Positions 1 to 8,152 of a stretch of DNA of 64,000 bases are shown here, piece by piece. The DNA lies in contig NZ_BMMT01000005.1 in the NCBI RefSeq assembly GCF_014646075.1, positions 1 through 64,000 of the forward strand, read 5' to 3'. The position numbers and the translations under genes were made by a program. Within the stretch, counting starts at the first letter, position 1. Each line of letters starts with the position of its first letter. The stretch is from Saccharopolyspora thermophila (GTDB taxonomy: Bacteria > Actinomycetota > Actinomycetes > Mycobacteriales > Pseudonocardiaceae). The notes under the pieces are model-generated. The model was given only the letters and a program-made list of their open reading frames with translations. It was not told the origin of the DNA and did not search any database.

Positions 1-2
1 AC

Positions 3-530
3 GTCATCCCGCAAGTTATGCCGCTGATCCGCGGGCAGTGGGAGACGTTCAACCCGGGTTCGGCGGCGGTGCACGCCATCATCCCGGTGATCGTCTACGG
101 CATCGCCGAGGTCATCCCGGTCATCCAAGCCCGGCAGCGACAGGTCCTCCTGCTGATCTACCAGGCCGCCGACACCGCCCACGTCGACGGCGACCAGGCC
201 GACGACACCACTGACGGCGACGAGGACCAGGCCGACGAGCACGACCGGGCCGACGTCGACCAGTCCCGACCGGTCGACCAAGCCCCGGCACCCGCGGTTC
301 CGGCACCGGCGCAGGAACCGCCGGCGGTGTCCCCGCCCCGGGTTCCGGGAACCGCGCTGCGACTGCCGCCGGACATGCTCCAGGCAGTCAAGGACGCCTA
401 CACCCGCGTCGCCAGCGAGGGCCGGGAGTTCACCACCGCCGACGTCCGCCAGGCCGCCCGGGTACCTGAACAGCTGGCGGAAAAGATCGTGGCCGAGTTC
501 CAGCTCCACAATGGCCACACCTTCGCCTGA
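3..530 (+). CDS. DUF2637 (Spd-like) protein of an integrative element, 5' end outside window
   Basis: The C-terminal 175 residues are visible and the frame is open to the window edge, so the start lies upstream; the first in-frame ATG at 18 falls inside the domain and is unlikely to be the real start. The visible part begins with the end of a hydrophobic DUF2637-type segment, continues with a long Asp/Ala/Pro-rich linker (about residues 60-115), and ends in a small helical region (about 120-175). In pSAM2-type AICEs such proteins lie just upstream of the Rep gene and are linked to plasmid spread in mycelium. The neighbours (Rep, Xis, Int) match that arrangement. The exact role is inferred from context. 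Confidence 0.7.
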   Translation, partial: VIPQVMPLIRGQWETFNPGSAAVHAIIPVIVYGIAEVIPVIQARQRQVLLLIYQAADTAHVDGDQADDTTDGDEDQADEHDRADVDQSRPVDQAPAPAVPAPAQEPPAVSPPRVPGTALRLPPDMLQAVKDAYTRVASEGREFTTADVRQAARVPEQLAEKIVAEFQLHNGHTFA

Positions 531-652
531 AAACCGCTACGACACAACTGAATACGCGATCCGTTCCACCACGCTCGGCGGGCAGTACCGCACAGGGCAA
601 CGGGGCTCGGGCGGCTGCTGTCCGCCGGGCCTTGCTCCATGGAGGTCACTGC

Positions 653-2113
653 ATGGTGTTGCCCGCTGTCCCTGATGTGGACCGCATGAAGCGGCGCATC
701 CAATCCCCCGACTACCGCGACTGGCGCAAGAAGGTCGAAGACATCTACGGCTGCCTGCACCCGGTCCGGCTGACCGGGCTGTGGGAGATCGCGGACAAGA
801 CCTCCGGCGAAGTCCTCAAAAGCACCGGCGGGCACATCTTCGCCCCCTGCGGCAACCGCCGCGAGAGCGTCTGCCCCGCCTGCTCCGACCGCTACGCCGC
901 CGACGCCTTCCACCTCCTACGGGCGGGCCTCTCGGGGGGCTCGAAGGGCATCCCGGTCGAGGTCGCGGACAAACCGCGGCTGTTCGTCACCCTCACCGCC
1001 CCGAGCTTCGGCCCGGTGCACAACCGCCGGACTCGTCACGGCAAGCTCCTGCCTTGCCGCTGTGGCCGGTACCACCACGAGCACGATCCGCTGATCGGCC
1101 AGCCGGTCGACCCCGAGTCCTACGACTACGTGCGGCACGTGCTGTGGCAGGCGCACTCCGGCAAGCTCTGGAACCTGTTCACCAAGGCGCTGCGGCGTCA
1201 GATTGCCCGGGCCGCGGGGATCACCGTCCGCGAGTTCGGCGCCCACGCGCGGCTGTCTTACGCCAAGGTGGCGGAGTTCCAGCGGCGGGGCGTCATCCAC
1301 TTCCACGCCGTGATCCGCCTCGACGGCCCCGACGGTGCGGTCGACACCACCCCAGCATGGGGCACGACCGAGTTGCTCGCCGACGCTGTGCGGGCCGCCC
1401 ACGCGGTCACCGAGGTCACGATGAAGACCTTCACGATCGACGGGGCACCCGTGCGGTTCACCTGGGGTGACCAGGTCGACGTCCGGCCGATCCGGGCTGC
1501 CGATGCCCACCAGGTCGAAGAGGCCGACGGCACGATCAGTGATGACCGGATCGCCTCGTACGTGGCCAAGTACGCCACCAAGGGCACCGGCAAGTCCGGA
1601 TCCGCCGACCGCCCGATCCGCTCCCGCGCCCAGATCGAGCGCCTGGCCACCACCGAACACCACAGGGAGATCATGCGCACCGCGTGGGACCTCGGCGCGC
1701 CGGTCGTCTGCCCGGACTGCCACCCCCACGGTCCCCACCAGGTCGACGGCTGCGGCTGCGCCGGGATCGACCACTGCGCCACCTGCGGCAACGGCGGGTA
1801 CATCCCCGGCCCGCTGGACGGGCTCAACCTGCGGCGCTGGTGCCACATGCTCGCCTTCCGCGGGCACTTCCTGTCCAAGAGCCGTGGGTATTCCACCACC
1901 TTCAAGCGGCTCCGCGAAGACCGGCAGATCTGGCGGTTTGAACAGAACCTCGCCGACCTCGGCCGCTCCGCCGACACGGTCACCGTGATCAACCACTGGG
2001 ACATGACCAGCGTCGGCCACCGCAGCGACGAGGAACGCGAGCTGGCAGCTGCCATCGCCGAACGCACCCGCGCCGCCCGCAAACACCGCTACCAGACCGA
2101 GAGGAAAGACTGA
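653..2113 (+). CDS. RepSA-like rolling-circle replication initiator of an AICE
   Basis: 486 residues. Initiates rolling-circle replication of the excised element. Visible signatures are a CxxC cluster near residues 70-75 (CPACSD), the HxH metal-binding Rep motif (VIHFHAVIRLDG, about 220-230), the Tyr-containing motif ASYVAKYATKG (about 300-310), and a Cys/His-rich zinc region near 350-385. The order matches RepSA/pSAM2-family initiators. ATG 653 is preferred over an upstream TTG at 632 because GGAGG lies 7-8 nt before it. The excisionase starts 2 nt after the stop, so rep, xis and int form one unit. Length and motifs look intact, suggesting a recently mobile element. Confidence 0.9.
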   Translation: MVLPAVPDVDRMKRRIQSPDYRDWRKKVEDIYGCLHPVRLTGLWEIADKTSGEVLKSTGGHIFAPCGNRRESVCPACSDRYAADAFHLLRAGLSGGSKGIPVEVADKPRLFVTLTAPSFGPVHNRRTRHGKLLPCRCGRYHHEHDPLIGQPVDPESYDYVRHVLWQAHSGKLWNLFTKALRRQIARAAGITVREFGAHARLSYAKVAEFQRRGVIHFHAVIRLDGPDGAVDTTPAWGTTELLADAVRAAHAVTEVTMKTFTIDGAPVRFTWGDQVDVRPIRAADAHQVEEADGTISDDRIASYVAKYATKGTGKSGSADRPIRSRAQIERLATTEHHREIMRTAWDLGAPVVCPDCHPHGPHQVDGCGCAGIDHCATCGNGGYIPGPLDGLNLRRWCHMLAFRGHFLSKSRGYSTTFKRLREDRQIWRFEQNLADLGRSADTVTVINHWDMTSVGHRSDEERELAAAIAERTRAARKHRYQTERKD

Positions 2114-2115
2114 CC

Positions 2116-2298
2116 ATGATCCGCAACCTGTGGGGCATCGAGGACGTCTCCAACTACCTCGGCGTGCCCGTGAACACCCTTTACCAGTGGCGCACCCGCG
2201 GCTACGGGCCGACCGGCCGCAAGATCGGCAAGTACCTCCGGTTCAAGCCCGATGACGTCGAACGATGGTTCGAGTCCCAGGCAGAGGGGGTGATCTGA
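2116..2298 (+). CDS. xis: Excisionase (MerR-like helix-turn-helix, Xis)
   Basis: A 60-residue protein that is essentially one winged-helix DNA-binding domain of the HTH_17/excisionase family (IEDVSNYLGVPVNTLYQWR, then GRKIGKYLRFKPDDVERWF). Such proteins bind near attachment sites and direct the integrase toward excision. It starts 2 nt after rep, and its stop codon overlaps the integrase start in a TGATG junction, implying translational coupling of Xis and Int. Size and position are typical of AICEs. Confidence 0.9.
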   Translation: MIRNLWGIEDVSNYLGVPVNTLYQWRTRGYGPTGRKIGKYLRFKPDDVERWFESQAEGVI

Positions 2299-3509
2299 TG
2301 GCCGGTCGACTCCCGCTTCCGCTGGGCGGCACGGGCGAGATCTCGGTGAAGAAGGTCGGCACCTCCTGGTCCGCCCGCGTCCGCTACCGCCGCGAGGACG
2401 GCACCTACTCCGACGTGCGCCGCCGGGGCCGGACCAAGGAACTGGCCAAGCAGGCCGTCCGGGATGCGATCAAGAACCTCGCCCCCTCGGCGGCTGCCGG
2501 TGCGCAGGTGACGGCCATGTCGCTGGTTGATGAGGTGGCGCAGTTGTGGCTGGCGCAGTTCCGGGCTGATGCGGAGAACGGGATCTACTCGCTCGGGTCG
2601 GTGGACACCTACAGCGACACCTACCGCAATCACGTCAAGCCCGCGCTGGGTCGCCTGCGGGTGTTCGAGGTGACGACCCCGGTTGTCGACAGGCTGTGCC
2701 AGGCGAAGCTGAAGGAGCACAGCGTGAGCCTCGCCAAGCACGTTAAGGCCGTGATCAGCCACATCATGACCTTCGCGATGCAGGCCGAAGCGATCGAGAG
2801 GAACCCGGTCCGCGGTATCGCCCCGTTGACGGAGCGGAAGGCCAAGACCAAGCGGAAGAAGGCGCGAGCCCTCACCAAGGACCAGGTGGTGGACTTGCTG
2901 GGCAAGCTCGATGCTGATGAGGAAGCCCGGCGGCGGGATCTGCCGGACCTGGTGCGGTTCTTCATCGCGACCGGAGAGCGGCGCGGGGAGGCGCTGGGCG
3001 CGCACTGGGAGGACTTCGACCCCGAGGCGAAGAAGCTTCGGATGAGCGGCAACATCATCCAGGCGCGCGGCAAGGGCGTTGTCCGCAACGACGGCAAGTC
3101 GGAGTCCTCGGCTCGGGACATCGCTCTGCCGGACTGGTGCGTGCAGATGCTCCTGGAGCGCATGGCCCGGCTGGGGGTCACCGACCTGTCCAAGCCGATC
3201 TTCACCAACACGCGGGGCGGCTACCTCAATTTCGCCAACGTGACCAACCGGGTGTGGCTGCCGTTCCGCACACGGGCCGGGTACGAGTGGGTGACCTTCC
3301 ACACACTCCGCAAGACGTTCGCGACCCTGCTCGATGAGGCCGGGCTGACCGCCCGCCAGGTGGCCGACCTGCTGGGGCACTCGCAGGTGTCGATGACGCA
3401 GGACAACTACTTCGGCCGGGGGCAGGAGTCCCGCGCGGGCGCTGAGGCGCTGGCCTTTCTGGAGGACTTCCAGGAGCCCGGCGAGCGACCGAGGAAAGTT
3501 GGCAATTAG
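2298..3509 (+). CDS. int: Tyrosine-recombinase integrase of the AICE
   Basis: 403 residues. Order: N-terminal AP2-like/Arm-binding region (about 10-60), SAM-like core-binding domain (about 75-175), C-terminal catalytic domain. Catalytic residues are visible: first Arg in ATGERRGEALGAHWED, the His-x-x-Arg box HTLRKTFATLLDEAG, a further His in LLGHSQVSMTQ and the nucleophilic Tyr in DNYFGRG. Start ATG 2298 overlaps the xis stop. The 3' end lies about 100 nt from the 3' end of tRNA-Arg(ACG), the usual spacing for an integrase using a tRNA attB site. No frameshift is seen. Confidence 0.95.
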   Translation: MAGRLPLPLGGTGEISVKKVGTSWSARVRYRREDGTYSDVRRRGRTKELAKQAVRDAIKNLAPSAAAGAQVTAMSLVDEVAQLWLAQFRADAENGIYSLGSVDTYSDTYRNHVKPALGRLRVFEVTTPVVDRLCQAKLKEHSVSLAKHVKAVISHIMTFAMQAEAIERNPVRGIAPLTERKAKTKRKKARALTKDQVVDLLGKLDADEEARRRDLPDLVRFFIATGERRGEALGAHWEDFDPEAKKLRMSGNIIQARGKGVVRNDGKSESSARDIALPDWCVQMLLERMARLGVTDLSKPIFTNTRGGYLNFANVTNRVWLPFRTRAGYEWVTFHTLRKTFATLLDEAGLTARQVADLLGHSQVSMTQDNYFGRGQESRAGAEALAFLEDFQEPGERPRKVGN

Positions 3510-3567
3510 TTGGCAACCGGGGCTTGAGCGGCTGGCAGCCGCCCGCCCGTTCAGGCCCCGGAAAAAC

Positions 3568-3595
3568 AAGAAACCCCCTGGTCAGGGGGTTTCTT
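3568..3595 (+). terminator. Intrinsic terminator after the integrase
   Basis: A perfect 13-bp inverted repeat (AAGAAACCCCCTG / CAGGGGGTTTCTT) with a 2-nt loop, 58 nt after the int stop. The A and T runs on either side make it able to act in both directions, which would insulate int from transcription across tRNA-Arg. Confidence 0.85.
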
Positions 3596-3612
3596 GCTGT
3601 CTCGACCAGACG

Positions 3613-3685
3613 CGCGCCCGTAGGGATTCGAACCCCAAACCTTCTGATCCGTAGTCAGATGCTCTATCCGTTGAGCTACGGGCGC
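3613..3685 (-). tRNA. tRNA-Arg(ACG), AICE attachment locus
   Basis: Read on the minus strand it folds as a standard cloverleaf: 7-bp acceptor GCGCCCG/CGGGCGC, D arm GCTC/GAGC, anticodon loop CTACGGA (anticodon ACG), T arm with GGTTCGAAT, discriminator G. CCA is not encoded. Its 3' end faces the integrase gene, so the att core most likely lies in the 3' half of this tRNA; the second att copy should be left of the window. Confidence 0.95.
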
Positions 3686-3726
3686 ATGTTCAGTTTTGGG
3701 CTCCCACCTGGCGGCGGGAACCGCTG

Positions 3727-3816
3727 CGGAGGCTCCGGGATTTGAACCCGGGAGGGGGCATAACCCCCAACCGCATTAGCAGTGCGGCGCCATAGACCAG
3801 ACTAGGCGAAGCCTCC
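3727..3816 (-). tRNA. tRNA-Ser(GCT)
   Basis: 90-nt class II tRNA on the minus strand: acceptor GGAGGCT/AGCCTCC, anticodon stem CCGCA with anticodon GCT, long variable arm with the GGGGGTT/CCCCC stem, T loop TTCAAAT, discriminator G. It lies 41 nt upstream (in its own sense) of tRNA-Arg, so the two were probably co-transcribed. Confidence 0.95.
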
Positions 3817-3918
3817 CGGCGTCCTTCGCGGCCACCGGTGAAAAGACTACACAACCCCGCAACCGCCCCGCACAGGGGGGTCGATATTGGGCCACCGCAG
3901 GGTCCCCACGGCGGCCGA

Positions 3919-5913
3919 TCACCTCGCCATCTCGGCTCTGAGCTGCACGAACGGCTCCAGGGCCGCCGGGTTCTGCAGGGCGTCGCGGCTGACCGCCCGC
4001 TCCGGCGGGGTGCCCGTGAGGATCTTCTTCACCGGCACCTCCAGCTTCTTGCCGTTGAGGGTGCGCGGCACCTCGTCGACGGTGACGAAGCGGTTCGGCA
4101 CGTGGCGGGGCGACAGCTCGGTGCGCAGGGCCGCCCTGAGCCGTGGCTCGACGTCCGCCAGCGCGGCGCCCTCGGCCAGCACCACGAAGCACAGGAGTTC
4201 ACCGTCGGTCTCACCGGCACCGGAGGTGTCGATCACCAGTGAGTCGACGATCTCGTCGAAGCCCTCCACCACCCGGTAGAACTCCGCGGTGCCCATCCGG
4301 ATGCCGCCGCGGTTGAGGGTGGAGTCGCTGCGGCCGTAGATCACCAGGGTGCCGCGGTCGGTGATCTTCACCCAGTCGCCGTGTCGCCACACGCCGGGGA
4401 AGGTGTCGAAGTAGGCGTCGCGCAGCCGGGAGCCGTCCGGGTCGTTCCAGAAGAACACCGGCATCGTCGGCATCGGCCTGGTCAGCACCAGCTCCCCGAC
4501 CTCGCCGTGCAGCTCCCTGCCGCGCTCGTCGTAGGAGGCCACCGCCGCGCCGAGCATCGGGCAGGAGATCTCACCCAGCCACACCGGCACGTCCGGGGCC
4601 GCGCCGACGAACGCCGTGCACAGGTCGGTGCCGCCGGAGACACTGGCGATCTGCACGTCCTCCCCCACCGCGTCGGCCACCCAGCGGAACCCGTCGGTGG
4701 TCAGCGGCGCGGCCGTGGAGCCGACCGCCCGCAGCGCGGAGAGGTCGAACTCGTCGCGCGGCCGCAGTTCGTGCTTGAGGCAGCTCTGGATGAACGGCGC
4801 CGAGGTGCCGAAATAGGTGACCCGGTGGCGCGCCGCCAGCTCCCACAACACGGACAGCGACGGGTAGCCCGGGCTTCCGTCGTACAGCACCAGCGCGGCA
4901 CCCGCGAGCAGGCCGCCGACCAGGAAGTTCCACATCATCCAGCCGGTGGTGGTGAACCAGAAGAACCGGTCGCCCGGCCCCAGGTCGCAGTGCAGCCCGA
5001 TGGCCTTGAGGTGCTCCAGGACCATGCCGCCGTGGCCGTGCACGATGCCCTTCGGCAGGCCCGTGGTGCCCGACGAGTACAGCACCCACAGCGGGTGGTC
5101 GAACGGCACCGGGTCGAACTCCAGCGGGGCACCGCGGTGGCGCGCCAGCAGCTCGTCCCACCGCTCGCTGCCGGCGAGCTCGGCACCTCGGCCGAGGTAG
5201 TCGATCAGCACCGTGGCCGCCAGGCCCGGCATCGCCGCGCGCAGCTGCTCGACGGTGGACCGGACGTCGAAGGTGCGGCCGCCGTAGCAGTAGCCGTCGA
5301 CCGCGATGAGCACCTTCGGCTCGATCTGCACGAAGCGGTCGGCCACCGCCCGCGCGCCGAAGTCCGGCGAGCAGGACGACCAGGTCGCGCCGAGACTCGC
5401 CGCGGCCAGGAACGCCACCAGCGTCTCCGGGCTGTTCGGGGCCAGCGCCGCCACCCGGTCGCCCGTCCGCACGCCCAGTTCCACCAGGGCGGCGCGGGCG
5501 GCGGCGACCCGGGCACGCAGCTCGCCGTAGGTGATCTCCTCGGTGCGGCCGTCCTCCCGCACGAAGATCACCGCGAGGTCGCCGTCCGCCTTGCCCTCGC
5601 CGTCGCGCAGCGCGTGCTCGGCGTAGTTCAGGGTCGCGCCCGGGAACCACTCCGTGCCCGGCATGACCTCGGCGACCAGCACCTGCTCGGCGCGGTCGTG
5701 GAAGCGGACGTCGAAGAAGTCCGCGACCGCACCCCAGAAGGCACTCAGATCGGACACCGACCACTGCCACAGCGCCCGGTAGTCCCGCAGGTCCAGGTCC
5801 CGTTCGGCGCGCAGCCAGGCGCGGAACGCCGCCATCCGGCTGGCCGCCGCGCGCTCCGGGCTCGGTTGCCAGAGCAGCTCGGGGGTCGGTTCTGGCTGTG
5901 TGCTCGACGTCAT
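3919..5913 (-). CDS. Acetoacetate-CoA ligase (acetoacetyl-CoA synthetase)
   Basis: 664 residues, the usual length of acetoacetyl-CoA synthetases. Activates acetoacetate with ATP and CoA in the cytosol. ANL-superfamily motifs are visible: the N-terminal ACAS_N region with the conserved Trp-rich segment (ALWQWSVSDLSAFWGAV), phosphate-binding loop YSSGTTGLPKGIVHGHGG, hinge region YGRSDSTLNRGGIRMG, and the C-terminal catalytic Lys in RTLNGKKLEVPVKK. ATG 5913 has a good Shine-Dalgarno (GGAAGAAG). It stands alone between the tRNAs and the hydrolase gene. Family assignment rests on length and motifs; acetyl-CoA or propionyl-CoA synthetase is less likely. Confidence 0.9.
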   Translation of the reverse strand: MTSSTQPEPTPELLWQPSPERAAASRMAAFRAWLRAERDLDLRDYRALWQWSVSDLSAFWGAVADFFDVRFHDRAEQVLVAEVMPGTEWFPGATLNYAEHALRDGEGKADGDLAVIFVREDGRTEEITYGELRARVAAARAALVELGVRTGDRVAALAPNSPETLVAFLAAASLGATWSSCSPDFGARAVADRFVQIEPKVLIAVDGYCYGGRTFDVRSTVEQLRAAMPGLAATVLIDYLGRGAELAGSERWDELLARHRGAPLEFDPVPFDHPLWVLYSSGTTGLPKGIVHGHGGMVLEHLKAIGLHCDLGPGDRFFWFTTTGWMMWNFLVGGLLAGAALVLYDGSPGYPSLSVLWELAARHRVTYFGTSAPFIQSCLKHELRPRDEFDLSALRAVGSTAAPLTTDGFRWVADAVGEDVQIASVSGGTDLCTAFVGAAPDVPVWLGEISCPMLGAAVASYDERGRELHGEVGELVLTRPMPTMPVFFWNDPDGSRLRDAYFDTFPGVWRHGDWVKITDRGTLVIYGRSDSTLNRGGIRMGTAEFYRVVEGFDEIVDSLVIDTSGAGETDGELLCFVVLAEGAALADVEPRLRAALRTELSPRHVPNRFVTVDEVPRTLNGKKLEVPVKKILTGTPPERAVSRDALQNPAALEPFVQLRAEMAR

Positions 5914-5962
5914 AGCTTCTTCCTAGCCCACGAACACCTCGTTCAGCCAGACTCCGCCGCGG

Positions 5963-6661
5963 TCAGCGCAGGTGCAGGTCGAACCAGTTGCGGGCGCGCT
6001 GCCACGCCTCCGCCGCGGCGTCGGGATCGCGGTCGAAGCGGTGCCCGACACCCGGGTAGCGCACCACGTCGGTGGCCACCGGCGCGGTGTCGGTGACCTC
6101 GCGGAGCTTGGCGACCTCGCCCGGCTCCAGCTCCCCGTCGCCGTACAGGCCCAGCCACGGGCAGGCCAGTTCGCCGGCGATCTCCACCAGCGGCGGCAGG
6201 GTCTCGGTCAGCGGGTCGAGGATGCCGCGACCGCCGATGCTGACCGCCGCGCCGATGGTGCGGCTGGCCGCCACCACCAGTGCGGCTGTCCCGCCGATGT
6301 CGAAACCGATGACGCCCTGCCGGTCGGCGGCCACGCCCTGGTCGGACAGCCACACGAAGGACGTGTCGGTGTCGGTCAGGATTGATTCGCCGGACAATCG
6401 CTGCACCTGGGCGTGCACGTGTTGCTCCGGGTGGTGGTCGGGGAACTCGTCGGTGCCGTCGCGGTGGTAGAGGTGCGGCGCGACGGTGAGCCACCCCTCC
6501 GCGGCGAGGGCGCTGCTCAGGCGACGCACCCGCGCGGTGACACCACGGGCCTCGTGCAGCACGACCAGCCCACCGCGGACCACCCCGTCCGGTTCGGCGA
6601 CGGTGAGCCGGAGCTGGTTTCCATCGGTGAGCGCAAGCGTCTCGGTCCGGGTCTGGGTCAT
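5963..6661 (-). CDS. Dienelactone-hydrolase-like alpha/beta hydrolase with Asp at the nucleophile position
   Basis: 232 residues, DLH family size. The elbow that carries the catalytic Cys in dienelactone hydrolases (G-x-C-x-G-G) reads GFDIGG here, so the nucleophile position is Asp. The other triad members look present: Asp in LYGDGELEPGEV and His in YPGVGHRF. A D-D-H set recalls epoxide hydrolases and dehalogenases more than classical DLH, so the substrate is open. ATG 6661 is chosen over an upstream start at 6865 because homology begins here and the extension is low-complexity and overlaps the divergent gene. It shares a 203-nt divergent region with the aminotransferase gene. Confidence 0.75.
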   Translation of the reverse strand: MTQTRTETLALTDGNQLRLTVAEPDGVVRGGLVVLHEARGVTARVRRLSSALAAEGWLTVAPHLYHRDGTDEFPDHHPEQHVHAQVQRLSGESILTDTDTSFVWLSDQGVAADRQGVIGFDIGGTAALVVAASRTIGAAVSIGGRGILDPLTETLPPLVEIAGELACPWLGLYGDGELEPGEVAKLREVTDTAPVATDVVRYPGVGHRFDRDPDAAAEAWQRARNWFDLHLR

Positions 6662-6864
6662 GCCGTGCAGGTAATCACGCCGAGATGAACACGAGACAAC
6701 GAGATCAGCCGGTTGGACGAGCGTTTTCCCTCGATGATCACCGAAACGAGGCCCCACATTCGCCTGTCCGACGGACAACGGTCGTCGAGGGTGCGGTGGT
6801 GCTCGACACCCCTGGGGCGAGCTACCGTCCCACTGCGGTGACCCACCGGAACTAGGAGATGCCA

Positions 6865-7926
6865 ATGAGCGTGCGCACCCGTGCCGACCTCGATCAGCTG
6901 CCCGCCTACGTCGCGGGACGCACCGTTCCCGGTTCGATCAAGCTGGCCAGCAACGAGGTCTCCGAGGGCCCGCTGCCCAGCGCGGTGGCGGCCATCAACC
7001 AGGCCGCGGGTGAGGTGCACCGCTACCCGGACATGGGCGTCGGGCGGCTGACCGAGGCGCTGGCGGCGAAGTACGACGTGCCCGTGGAGCGGATCGCCGT
7101 GGGCTGCGGTTCGGTGGCGCTGTGCGAGCAGCTGGTGCAGGCCACCTGCACCGCCGACGACGAGGTCGTCTTCCCGTGGCGGTCGTTCGAGGCGTACCCG
7201 ATCATCACCCAGGTCGTGGGCGCCAAGCAGGTCCGCGTGCCGCTGACCGGCGAGCACGCGCTGGACCTGGCGGCGATGGCGGCGGCGATCACCCCGGCGA
7301 CCCGGCTGGTGTTCGTGTGTACGCCGAACAACCCGACCGGCACCCTGCTGCGGCGCGCGGAGCTGGAGGCGTTCCTGGACCGGGTTCCCGAGGACGTGCT
7401 GGTGGTGCTGGACGAGGCGTACTTCGAGTTCGTCACCGACCCGGAGGCACCGGACGGTGTGGAGATCGCCAAGCGCCGCGGCAACGTCGCGTCGATGCGC
7501 ACGTTCTCCAAAGCCTATGGGCTGGCCGGGCTGCGGGTCGGCTACACCGTCGCGCCGGTGGAGGTGGCTGCGGCGCTGCGGAAGGTGTGCATCCCGTTCA
7601 GCGTCAACGCGTTGGCCCAGGTCGCCGCGATCGCATCGCTGGACGCCCAGGACGAGCTGCGCAAGCGGGTCGCCAACGTGGTGGCCGAGCGGGAGCGGGT
7701 GCACCGCGAGCTGGTCGCCCTCGGTTACGAGGTCCCCGAGACGCAGGCGAACTTCGTGTGGCTGCCGCTGGGCGAGCGCACCGCGGAGTTCAACAAGCAC
7801 TGCCTGGACAACCGGGTCGTGGTCCGCGCGTTCGCCGGCGACGGCGCGCGCGTCACCATCGGACGGCCCGAGGAGAACGACGCCTTCCTCGCCGCGGCCC
7901 GGTCGTTCCGCCGATCGGCTCGGTGA
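6865..7926 (+). CDS. pat: HisC-type aminotransferase (histidinol-phosphate/phenylalanine aminotransferase)
   Basis: 353 residues, fold-type I PLP enzyme. Visible motifs: substrate-side SNEVSEGPLP, CTPNNPTGT, DEAYFEF, PLP-lysine motif TFSKAYGLAGLRVGY and C-terminal Arg region ARVTIGRPEEND. It most resembles the actinobacterial Pat/HisC2 group (Rv3772 in M. tuberculosis), which acts on aromatic 2-oxo acids or histidinol phosphate. ATG 6865 is preferred: AGGAG lies 6 nt before it but directly abuts the alternative ATG at 6859. There is no his operon here. A strong hairpin follows the stop. Confidence 0.88.
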   Translation: MSVRTRADLDQLPAYVAGRTVPGSIKLASNEVSEGPLPSAVAAINQAAGEVHRYPDMGVGRLTEALAAKYDVPVERIAVGCGSVALCEQLVQATCTADDEVVFPWRSFEAYPIITQVVGAKQVRVPLTGEHALDLAAMAAAITPATRLVFVCTPNNPTGTLLRRAELEAFLDRVPEDVLVVLDEAYFEFVTDPEAPDGVEIAKRRGNVASMRTFSKAYGLAGLRVGYTVAPVEVAAALRKVCIPFSVNALAQVAAIASLDAQDELRKRVANVVAERERVHRELVALGYEVPETQANFVWLPLGERTAEFNKHCLDNRVVVRAFAGDGARVTIGRPEENDAFLAAARSFRRSAR

Positions 7927-7953
7927 TCGTGCGACGGATCGCCGATTCCGGTG

Positions 7954-8001
7954 CGGTGATGCCCGGCGAAGAGAGGGGGATTACTCCGCCGGGCATCACC
8001 G
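7954..8001 (+). terminator. Terminator hairpin after the aminotransferase gene
   Basis: 15-bp perfect inverted repeat (CGGTGATGCCCGGCG / CGCCGGGCATCACCG) with an 18-nt loop, 27 nt after the stop at 7926. No clear T-run follows, as is common in high-GC actinobacteria. Confidence 0.7.
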
Positions 8002-8090
8002 TTGGGGTGTGGTCGTCCGAGCCGAACCGACCACGTGGAGTGCGTAGCGATCTACGCAGCACCGGAATCTAGTGACGTCAGCCGGGGCCT

Positions 8091-8134
8091 GCCAGCGACA
8101 CTCGCGACCTGTCCCCCTTCGAGTGATCGCTGGC
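8091..8134 (-). terminator. Hairpin after the chaplin-like gene
   Basis: Inverted repeat GCCAGCGACACTCG / CGAGTGATCGCTGGC (one-base bulge), located 18 nt beyond the stop of the minus-strand gene at 8153. Likely its transcription terminator; with the hairpin at 7954-8001 it separates the two convergent genes. Confidence 0.6.
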
Positions 8135-8152
8135 CGGTCCTGCCCGGGTCGC

